Source: Candidatus Brocadiaceae bacterium (GTDB taxonomy: Bacteria; Planctomycetota; Brocadiia; SM23-32). From it: DNA of 11,331 bases. Both the position numbers and the translations under genes were made by a program. The stretch lies in contig JAUWZH010000058.1 of assembly GCA_030615435.1 (NCBI GenBank), forward strand, positions 1 to 11,331, in the 5' to 3' direction. Shown here in pieces: positions 1-5,505 of this stretch (the first letter of the stretch is position 1; each line of letters begins with the position of its first letter). The notes beneath the pieces are model-generated. The model worked only from the letters and a program-made list of their open reading frames with translations, ran no database searches and was not told the origin of the DNA.

Positions 1-151
1 TCTCGCTATTGCCCGCGGAACGCCGATTCTATATGGAAAACCCCTGCTCATGCAAGGACGCGCCCATTGTTGGCAAGGTGCGCCTCCGGCGTGCGCGGCT
101 ACGCTCCCCTTGGGCAGCAAGGAAGCAAGCGGCTCGGAGAACCTGGACGCC

Positions 152-180
152 TTGACACCGCCTCGGCCCCACATTACACT
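152..180 (+). promoter_or_regulatory. Sigma70-type promoter of the polysaccharide deacetylase gene
   Basis: A perfect -35 box TTGACA (152-157) is separated by exactly 17 bp from TACACT (175-180), which matches the -10 consensus at 4 of 6 positions including the key first two T-A and the last T. Transcription should begin near 187, leaving a leader of about 88 nt before the ATG at 275. The leader contains a small hairpin, GCGTT/AACGC, around 216-232. The promoter makes in-frame starts further upstream, such as the ATG at 50, unlikely. Confidence 0.75.
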
Positions 181-274
181 CGCAAAGGACCGCCGAGGGC
201 TGTTTGCAGCGTCGGCGTTGCGAAAAAACGCAGAAAGCGTCGTTCCTACGCAGTCGAACCGTTGCAGCACTATT

Positions 275-1174
275 ATGCAAAGCTCAGCAGAAACCAACCG
301 TCCCCTCTACGTCGCCCTCACGGTAGATGTTGACCCAGACGCCAACCGGCCCGCTCGGGGGAGGCCGGATGCCGTGAGCGCAGGGGCCGGGCAGCGGGTA
401 ACTCTGGAGGCATGCCGGCGCGGCCTGGGGGTCGTCCTCGACGTGCTGGAGGAGTTCCGTATGCCCTGCACGTTTTTCTGGGAGGCCCGCTCGCTGCGCG
501 TCCTCGCCAGCACGGGGCGCGAGATGATGGAGCGGATTGCTGGGAACCCGGCCTTCGAACACGGCTGTCACGGCCTTCGACACGAAGATTTCTCCGGCCA
601 GGACACAGGCGTGCCGATCGGTCGGCACCTGACCCTAGAGATGCTGCACGAGGCCTCCAATGTCGTGGAGTCCGAGACGGGCTCCGAGATAGCGGGCTTC
701 CGCGCGCCTTACTGCCGTCTGACACGGGAACTGCGTTCGGCGCTCGCCAGGCTTGGATACCGTTACGACGCCACGCTTATCCGGACGGCAGGCGAAACGT
801 GGTCTCTACAGCCTTACCGGCTGGCCGGCACGGAGCAGAGCGTGTGGGAACTCGCCCTTCCCAGAGGACGCGACGGGCAGGGACGGGCAATTACGGGCTA
901 CCTGTGGCAGCTCTTCGAAGGGCGGCGCCCTCCGGAGGACTACATCGAGTTCGTCTCGCTGGCCGGACAGTATCCGGGCGGCCTGTTCCAGCTTGCGCTC
1001 CATCCGTGGCACCTGTTCATGGACGAGAACGGTCAATCCCTGACAGAACAGAGGGCAGCCCGTGCCGCCCATGATCTGCGGGCGGTGTTGGCCGGGATAA
1101 CGTCCCTTGAGCGGATCCGGTTTCTCCCGGCCGGCGCATATCTCAAGAAGGCGCTCGACCGCGGCCTGAGATAG
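275..1174 (+). CDS. Polysaccharide deacetylase family protein (NodB homology domain)
   Basis: This 299-residue protein belongs to the carbohydrate esterase 4 / NodB fold, metal-dependent enzymes that remove N-acetyl or related groups from cell-wall or extracellular polysaccharides. Visible motifs are TVDVD (residues 16-20; Asp18 and Asp20 stand for motif 1), CTFFWEA (65-71), HGLRH (99-103, the two metal-binding histidines), GFRAPY (141-146, motif 3) and LALHPWH (240-246, the late catalytic-His motif). The TVDVD form resembles the TVDVE-type deacetylases found in exopolysaccharide loci rather than the classical TFDDG. No signal peptide is visible, so it may act in the cytoplasm or on lipid-linked or soluble sugars. 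The ATG at 275 was chosen because the promoter at 152-180 excludes the earlier ATG at 50, and the residues encoded before 275 look unlike protein. There is no convincing Shine-Dalgarno sequence before this ATG. The gene appears to be monocistronic. The fold is secure; the substrate is unknown. Confidence 0.85.
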   Translation: MQSSAETNRPLYVALTVDVDPDANRPARGRPDAVSAGAGQRVTLEACRRGLGVVLDVLEEFRMPCTFFWEARSLRVLASTGREMMERIAGNPAFEHGCHGLRHEDFSGQDTGVPIGRHLTLEMLHEASNVVESETGSEIAGFRAPYCRLTRELRSALARLGYRYDATLIRTAGETWSLQPYRLAGTEQSVWELALPRGRDGQGRAITGYLWQLFEGRRPPEDYIEFVSLAGQYPGGLFQLALHPWHLFMDENGQSLTEQRAARAAHDLRAVLAGITSLERIRFLPAGAYLKKALDRGLR

Positions 1175-1236
1175 GCCGACCGGGGCATGGGTCTGCTTTT
1201 GCCGTTCGGACGGTGCACTGAGCAAGCGATCTCTGT

Positions 1237-1265
1237 TTGACGGACACGTCCTCGTGGCATATAAT
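1237..1265 (+). promoter_or_regulatory. Near-consensus sigma70 promoter of the 145-residue orphan gene
   Basis: TTGACG (1237-1242, 5 of 6 matches) and a perfect TATAAT (1260-1265) are separated by 17 bp. Transcription should start around 1271-1273, about 42 nt before the ATG at 1314. The in-frame GTG at 1254 lies inside the promoter spacer, so it cannot be used on this transcript. The boxes follow directly after the deacetylase gene and give the small gene its own strong expression. Confidence 0.82.
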
Positions 1266-1313
1266 GCAGCAGGTTGGCTGCCTGCTCTCATCATCCAAGA
1301 AGCGGGGTTCGAC

Positions 1314-1751
1314 ATGGGCATAGATGCGCGCGAGATTGCCAGGAAACTGGCTTGCATCCAGAGCCGCCTGCGGAAAGACCTCGTGGAAGAGCTCCAAGAG
1401 CACGAAGAAGAAATCGAGGATATATTCGATCCGCACTCTTACTCACCGGTGGTTCAGGAACTCAGGGAGAAGTACCTCACCCGCCTCTACACATTGCAGG
1501 CGATCCTCCAGGAGCTTGCACACCAGAGCATGGGGCGCCGCCAGCCGTCCGTGCAGGTCCTGAGCCTGCACGCCGAGGACAGCGAGAAACTGGTGAGTCT
1601 GGTCAACAAGCACCTCGCCCGACTCAACGGCGTGAAGGTTCAGGGCATAGAGTTCCTGCAGAACAAACAGGACGATCAGTGGGTGGCCCTGATCACCTAC
1701 CTCGCCAACCCATTCACAGAGGCTCGGGACGAGACTGCCGCCTGGATGTGA
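1314..1751 (+). CDS. Hypothetical protein: charged helical N-terminus plus possible Cse60-like C-terminal domain
   Basis: I do not recognise this 145-residue protein with certainty. Residues 4-72 read as long amphipathic helices with a very acidic stretch (EELQEHEEEIEDIFD, 25-39), probably a coiled coil or helical hairpin. After a short linker (QSMGRRQPS, 71-79), residues 80-130 look like a strand, then a helix, then a strand (VQVLSLHAEDSEKLVSLVN ... VKVQGIEFLQNKQDDQWVALITYL). This pattern, with an E/D-x-L-x2-x-x-N helix and a final hydrophobic strand ending in Tyr, resembles the small sporulation protein Cse60 (DUF2758) from memory; that link is an inference. There is no signal peptide, membrane segment or cysteine cluster. 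The ATG at 1314 is preferred because the promoter at 1237-1265 lies over the GTG at 1254. The Shine-Dalgarno sequence is weak (GCGGGG). It is likely transcribed alone. It is almost certainly a real gene; its function is unknown. Confidence 0.72.
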   Translation: MGIDAREIARKLACIQSRLRKDLVEELQEHEEEIEDIFDPHSYSPVVQELREKYLTRLYTLQAILQELAHQSMGRRQPSVQVLSLHAEDSEKLVSLVNKHLARLNGVKVQGIEFLQNKQDDQWVALITYLANPFTEARDETAAWM

Positions 1752-1822
1752 GGGCGGCCGCGGGAGTTTCGGATGCCTTGCCTTTTCCCCTGTCCCATCA
1801 ACGGCGCCCGTCCGTTCGCAGC

Positions 1823-1851
1823 TTCTCTCCTCCCCTTTCGTGGGCTATGCT
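1823..1851 (+). promoter_or_regulatory. Possible weak promoter of the sugar isomerase-like gene
   Basis: TATGCT (1846-1851) could be a -10 box, and TTCTCT (1823-1828) sits 17 bp upstream but matches the -35 consensus at only three positions. The surroundings of the -10 (GTGGGC before it, a G/C-rich run and GTTGG after it) resemble those of the strong promoter at 1260-1265. If real, the transcript would start near 1858, about 39 nt before the ATG. Confidence 0.35.
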
Positions 1852-1896
1852 CGCGGTGCTGCACCGTTGGACCCGCCTCGAGGAAGGATTAGCAAC

Positions 1897-2673
1897 ATGA
1901 AGCTCGGGCTGGTAACGTACAACCTGGCGAAGGACTGGGACCTGGACAGGATCATTGAGATGTGCAGCGCCCATCGCTTTGAGGGGGTGGAGCTTCGCAC
2001 GACTCACGCCCACGCTGTCGAGGTGGAGCTGAGCAGCGCCGAGCGCAAGAAAGTGCGCGTGAAGTTCGAGGACAGCCCGGTGGTCCTGGCGGGGCTCGGG
2101 AGCGCCTTCGAGTACCACTCCCCCGACCCCGAAGAGGTGCGCCGCAACATCGAGGGCACGAAGCAAAACGCCCGCCTGGCGGCGGACCTTGGGGCGCCAG
2201 GTATCAAGGTGCGTCCGAACGCGCTGCCGCAGGGCGTGCCCGAAGAGGACACGCTGCGCCAGATCGGCGAGTCCCTGGCGGAGTGCGGCGAGGACGCCGC
2301 CGGATTCGGCGTTCAGATCCGGCTCGAAGTGCACGGCCACGCCACCTGCGAGCCGTCCAGAATACGCAAGATCCTGGATTACGCCGCCCATCCGAACGTC
2401 TGGGCCTGCTGGAACTCCAACCCGCAGGACGTTCGGAACGGTTCGATCAGGGAGAACTTCGAGCTTCTGGCCGAGGACATCGCGCTGGTGCACATGCGAG
2501 ACCTGTGCGTGCCGGATTATCCGTGGCTCGAATTGCTGAGGCTCCTGCGCTCCCACGCATACGAGGGCTTCTGCCTTGCCGAGATCCCCGAGAGCGAACA
2601 GCCCGATCGCATCATGGACTACTACCGAGCGCTCTGGGACGCATACCGTCGCATCCTGGACCTCGAGGAATAG
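1897..2673 (+). CDS. Sugar phosphate isomerase/epimerase-like TIM-barrel protein (AP endonuclease 2 / xylose isomerase-like family)
   Basis: The 258-residue protein has the layout of the xylose isomerase-like TIM barrels. It starts directly with a strand (MKLGLVTYNL, 1-10) and continues with a GVELRTTH motif (30-37) and EGTKQNARLAADLGAPGIKV (86-105, the helix and strand preceding the active site). LEVHGH (143-148) carries the likely metal ligand Glu144. WNSNP (172-176) sits where many relatives have an Asp-x-x-His. VHMRD (198-202) carries His199, and LAEIPES (227-233) carries the final Glu. The family includes sugar and inositol epimerases, isomerases and some dehydratases. The replacement of the second ligand by Asn173 leaves metal binding uncertain. 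The start is well supported: AGGAAGGA (1881-1888) lies 8 nt before the ATG, whereas the in-frame GTG at 1840 lies at the possible promoter. The gene stands alone, so context does not reveal the substrate. Confidence 0.85.
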   Translation: MKLGLVTYNLAKDWDLDRIIEMCSAHRFEGVELRTTHAHAVEVELSSAERKKVRVKFEDSPVVLAGLGSAFEYHSPDPEEVRRNIEGTKQNARLAADLGAPGIKVRPNALPQGVPEEDTLRQIGESLAECGEDAAGFGVQIRLEVHGHATCEPSRIRKILDYAAHPNVWACWNSNPQDVRNGSIRENFELLAEDIALVHMRDLCVPDYPWLELLRLLRSHAYEGFCLAEIPESEQPDRIMDYYRALWDAYRRILDLEE

Positions 2674-2741
2674 TGATAGGCCGCGGGGAGGCGGTCTCGC
2701 TCTGTTCTCGCACCTGTTAGTGCCCCTTTGCCAGTCCCCCC

Positions 2742-2788
2742 GCCCCGCATGCGCGGGGCCGGTCCGCAAGAGGCCGACTCACCTCTTG
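2742..2788. terminator. Paired hairpins between convergent genes, possible bidirectional terminator
   Basis: Two perfect 7-bp hairpins lie between the sugar isomerase-like gene and the convergent envelope-protein gene. The first is GCCCCGC (2742-2748), loop ATGC, GCGGGGC (2753-2759). The second is CAAGAGG (2767-2773), 8-nt loop, CCTCTTG (2782-2788), with the stop codon of the minus-strand gene inside its loop. Neither is followed by a U-run in either direction, so classic intrinsic termination is doubtful. They may act with Rho or as 3'-end stabilisers. Confidence 0.45.
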
Positions 2789-3615
2789 TGCCGCCGCAGG
2801 CTTCCCCAGCCGTCCTCGCCCAGCAGGGCAAGCAGCTCTGCCCTCAGGTCATCGCGCCACAGGGTCAGCCCGAAGGGAGTTCCCTGGACCAAGACCTCTC
2901 CGTCGGCGGTGACCCAGGATTGCCATACGTGAGAGCCCACGTGGAACAACAGCATGTAAAGGCATATTTCTTCGCCCGCGAGTTCCACGTCGCGGTAGGT
3001 CTCCACGTTCACCCTGACCTTTTGCACTGAGCCGAGGAGCGGATTGACCATCTGCATGGTCCACGCCTGGCCCACGTCAGCGTGTTGGAGTTCGCCAAGT
3101 CCGGCCAGCGGCGAGAAAGTCTGCCCCAGGAAAGAACCTTTCTTGAACGGGATTTCGCTCTCCAACTTCTGTTTCCCCACGTTCCCCCTCAGGACCAGAC
3201 GATCGCCCTCCACTGTTCCGACCACCTGGAGTCCGAGCGTCGGGCAAAACACCTTGATCAACCTCAGTCCCTGCAACGCGGAGATCTCCGCAAAGAATTC
3301 CATTTCGATGGCCTTGACGCTAGGAGCTATGTATCTCGGCAGCTCGCCCAGTTCGACCCGGGTGGTGCTGTGCACGCTGATTCCACCCCATTCGGTGGTC
3401 TTGGCGATGGTGTGGGTGCGTCCCAGGCGTTTGGTGCCCAGGTATATGCCCATGGTGGATTCCCGTTGCAGCTCGCCAGGCTTCAGCAGCGAGTCATAGG
3501 CCGGCCTCATTGCCGCCGCAGGCGGCTCGGCGAGCCTCTCACGCAGCACAAAGCCCCACATCAGGGCAAAGAAGCAGGCCGTGCCCACCACCATGATGTC
3601 TCGTAACCACTTCAC
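2779..3615 (-). CDS. Signal-anchored envelope protein of unknown function
   Basis: This 278-residue protein begins MKWLRD and then has one hydrophobic segment (about residues 7-24, MVVGTACFFALMWGFVL), followed by Arg-Glu-Arg. It is therefore most likely anchored in the cytoplasmic membrane with the remaining ~250 residues outside. The soluble part looks rich in beta strands. Two pieces, MGIYLGTKRLGRTHT (55-69) and DGEVLVQGTPFGLTLWRDD (238-256), resemble the repeat unit found next to transglutaminase-like domains in planctomycete-type proteins, where the first reads like 'G-x-Y-x-G-x-K-x-G' and the second like 'EGPLGL'. That resemblance is from memory and no catalytic Cys-His-Asp core is present. 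The start codon is GTG at 3615-3613, with GAGG a few bases upstream. It is the last gene of the minus-strand operon, 37 nt after the NYN gene. The gene is real; its role is unknown. Confidence 0.75.
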   Translation of the reverse strand: MKWLRDIMVVGTACFFALMWGFVLRERLAEPPAAAMRPAYDSLLKPGELQRESTMGIYLGTKRLGRTHTIAKTTEWGGISVHSTTRVELGELPRYIAPSVKAIEMEFFAEISALQGLRLIKVFCPTLGLQVVGTVEGDRLVLRGNVGKQKLESEIPFKKGSFLGQTFSPLAGLGELQHADVGQAWTMQMVNPLLGSVQKVRVNVETYRDVELAGEEICLYMLLFHVGSHVWQSWVTADGEVLVQGTPFGLTLWRDDLRAELLALLGEDGWGSLRRHKR

Positions 3616-3652
3616 CTCGCATCCTCATCCCACTGCAAAAGGCAGCGAGCCC

Positions 3653-4162
3653 CTACCGTCCGCCCCGGCGGAAGAACTTCAGCCAGAATCCCACCTCTTC
3701 GTCCGAAAGCCCTGAGAATTTCTCGTCCGGCTCCTCGAACTCCTCGTCGTCCTCTTCGCCTCGCATCAACGTGCGGGCCCGCGACAGAAAGCGCTCCGGC
3801 TCGAACGCACGGGCGCGGCCGCGCTCCAGGGCGCTTATGAGCCGCGGATCGGCCGTGACCACAAAGACGCGCTCCTTCCGTGCCGCGCGGTTGGCCGGGC
3901 CGGCTATCTCGTGCAGCGCCTCCTCGCCCGGGTCCAGGTTCACCACGCGCACCCGCCCGTGGTGCTCGACCGGCGGCAGAACCCCTCCCCCCAGCTCAGC
4001 CTCGAAGACCAGTTCGACCTCGCAGTCGTGGCTTTCCGCATAGCGTGCAAGCCAGCGCACCAGGTTCAGCCGGCTCTTCGTGCGGTCCCCCTCTACGATC
4101 ACGTCGGCGCCGCGTCCCCGGAAGGCCTCGAGCAGGCCCCTGCCGTCCACGTAGACTTTCAT
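3653..4162 (-). CDS. NYN/YacP-like (Rae1-related) protein with altered active-site residues
   Basis: The 169-residue protein follows the order of the YacP/Rae1 NYN (PIN-like) family, whose Bacillus member cleaves mRNA on the ribosome. A first strand carries VDGRGLL (5-11, compare VDGYNLI), then come a helix, LVFEAE (51-56, compare VVFDA), a region where relatives have ADERI but this protein has EEALHEI (80-86), and FVVTADPRL (100-108, compare HVATSD). Asp6 and Asp105 are kept. The usual Asn after VDG is replaced by Gly/Arg, and the second Asp by Glu54. It could therefore be a divergent nuclease or an inactive RNA-binding relative. A very acidic segment (136-147, EEDDEEFEEPDE) separates the domain from a conserved-looking tail, LSDEEVGFWLKFFRR. 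The ATG overlaps the pyrC stop (ATGA, 4159-4162) behind GGGAGG, which fixes the start and suggests translational coupling. Family assignment is moderate. Confidence 0.7.
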   Translation of the reverse strand: MKVYVDGRGLLEAFRGRGADVIVEGDRTKSRLNLVRWLARYAESHDCEVELVFEAELGGGVLPPVEHHGRVRVVNLDPGEEALHEIAGPANRAARKERVFVVTADPRLISALERGRARAFEPERFLSRARTLMRGEEDDEEFEEPDEKFSGLSDEEVGFWLKFFRRGGR

Positions 4163-5505
4163 CCTCCCGCAACCTCCTGCTTCAGGTTGAGCCTGGGGCG
4201 GAAGGAATCGCCGGCGAACGCCATCCGGCCTCCCACCATGACGCCCACAGCGCGGCCTCGCAGCCTCCACCCCTCATAGGGGGTGTTGCGGGAGAGCGAA
4301 GCGAACTCATCCGCGCGCACCTTCCACCGCTCATCGGGATCTATGAAGACCATGTCCGCCGCCCGACCCACCATCAGCGAACCCGCCGGCAGGCCGAAGA
4401 CCTCCGCCGGTCGGGTGCTCATGGCCCGGGCGGCGGCGAGGGGGCTGAGCCGGCCGGTGTGCACGAAGTAGGTGAGCACCAGCCCCAGCGTCGTCTCCAG
4501 GCCGATGAGGCCGCTTGCGCCGCGGGCCTTGTCCTCCGGGGTGTGCGGGGCGTGATCGCTCGCCACGGCATCGGCCGCCCCGCCAGTCAGCGCCGCCTGA
4601 AGCGCCCCCCGGTCGGCAGGCGAACGCAAGGGCGGCGTGACGCGCGGGAGCTCGCCCGCACCGAAATCAGCGCGGCTCAGCAGCAGGTGATGCGGCGTGA
4701 GCTCAAAGGTGGCGGTTCCCGCCCCACCCCCTTCTTCGCGGAAGCGTCGCAAGAGCTCCACGCTCGAGGCCAGGCTGACGTGAGAAAAGTGGACCCGGCA
4801 TCCCAGACGCCGGGCCAGGGCGAGGTCGCGCTCGATAAAGCGCGTCTCGCTCTCGTAGGGCTCGCCGGGCTCGAACCCCGGGTCCCTTCCCTCCTCGTAC
4901 TCAGAAAGCGCCCTGGGGGAGTCCTCGCAGTGGGGACTCAGAAGCATTCCCGCGCGCGCCGCCGCCCGGCACACTCCTTGCATCACGGAGGGATCGGTGA
5001 CCGGGTCGCCGTCATCGCTCAGGGCCACCACCGAAGGCTCTTTGGCGAGGGCCTCTATGTCGGACGGCCACCTCCCCTCCCGCCCCGCCGTCATGGCAGC
5101 CTTGAAATAGATGCGAACGGGACTTTCCACCTCCGCTTTTTCCGCCAGCCGGCGCGCCAGCTCCGGCGAGTCAATCGGAGGTGAAGTGTTGGGCTCGCAT
5201 ACCACCGTTGTGTAGCCGCCGCGGGCAGCGGCTGCGCCGCCCGACGAGATGGTTTCCTTCTGGGCGAATCCCGGCTCGCGAAAGTGGACGTGCACGTCCA
5301 CAAGGCCCGGCCAGAGCCAGAGCCCTTCGGCCTCTATGACGCCGAAGCGGCCCGCTGCCTCAGCCGGCGGCATCTCTTCAGCCAGGGCCGCAACGCGCCC
5401 CCCCTCCACCACGAGGTCCTGCACTGCCGAGACGCCGCTGGAAGGGTCCATCAGGTGAGCGCGCCGAATCAACCACGTCCCGACCTGAAGGCCCGTCCGG
5501 TTCAT
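4159..5505 (-). CDS. pyrC: Dihydroorotase (type I)
   Basis: This is dihydroorotase (EC 3.5.2.3), the zinc amidohydrolase that closes carbamoyl-aspartate to dihydroorotate in pyrimidine synthesis. The 448-residue length fits type I bacterial enzymes. Visible elements are PGLVDVHVHFREPG (metal His72 and His74; substrate Arg76), PNTSPPID (105-112; Asn106 binds substrate), SDDGDPV (163-169; Asp165 in the place of the bridging ligand used by type I enzymes), SPHCED (190-195; His192), HFSHVS (239-244; His242) and DAVASDHAPHT (312-322; catalytic Asp317). The start at 5505 is supported by an ATGA overlap with the upstream kinase stop and by GGAG just before it; a TTG 27 nt earlier is less likely. Type I enzymes often work in complex with aspartate carbamoyltransferase, but pyrB is not nearby. 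Allantoinase or hydantoinase is the alternative, less likely given the Arg/Asn substrate residues. Function is confident; placement beside a sugar kinase is unusual. Confidence 0.9.
   Translation of the reverse strand: MNRTGLQVGTWLIRRAHLMDPSSGVSAVQDLVVEGGRVAALAEEMPPAEAAGRFGVIEAEGLWLWPGLVDVHVHFREPGFAQKETISSGGAAAARGGYTTVVCEPNTSPPIDSPELARRLAEKAEVESPVRIYFKAAMTAGREGRWPSDIEALAKEPSVVALSDDGDPVTDPSVMQGVCRAAARAGMLLSPHCEDSPRALSEYEEGRDPGFEPGEPYESETRFIERDLALARRLGCRVHFSHVSLASSVELLRRFREEGGGAGTATFELTPHHLLLSRADFGAGELPRVTPPLRSPADRGALQAALTGGAADAVASDHAPHTPEDKARGASGLIGLETTLGLVLTYFVHTGRLSPLAAARAMSTRPAEVFGLPAGSLMVGRAADMVFIDPDERWKVRADEFASLSRNTPYEGWRLRGRAVGVMVGGRMAFAGDSFRPRLNLKQEVAGG

Noticed and set aside
1798..2769. 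Minus-strand open frame of 323 codons opposite the sugar isomerase-like gene
   Set aside because: The plus strand has a good ribosome site and a coherent TIM-barrel sequence; the minus frame has none.
3880..5184. Long plus-strand open frame (434 codons) opposite pyrC
   Set aside because: It lies antisense to a gene with complete dihydroorotase motifs. Its translation is low-complexity, rich in Arg, Pro and Gly, as expected for shadow frames in GC-rich DNA.
4159..5505. pyrC product as allantoinase or dihydropyrimidinase
   Set aside because: The HFREPG arginine, the PNTSP asparagine and the SDDG bridging-acid site match type I dihydroorotase better. No purine or pyrimidine degradation genes are nearby.
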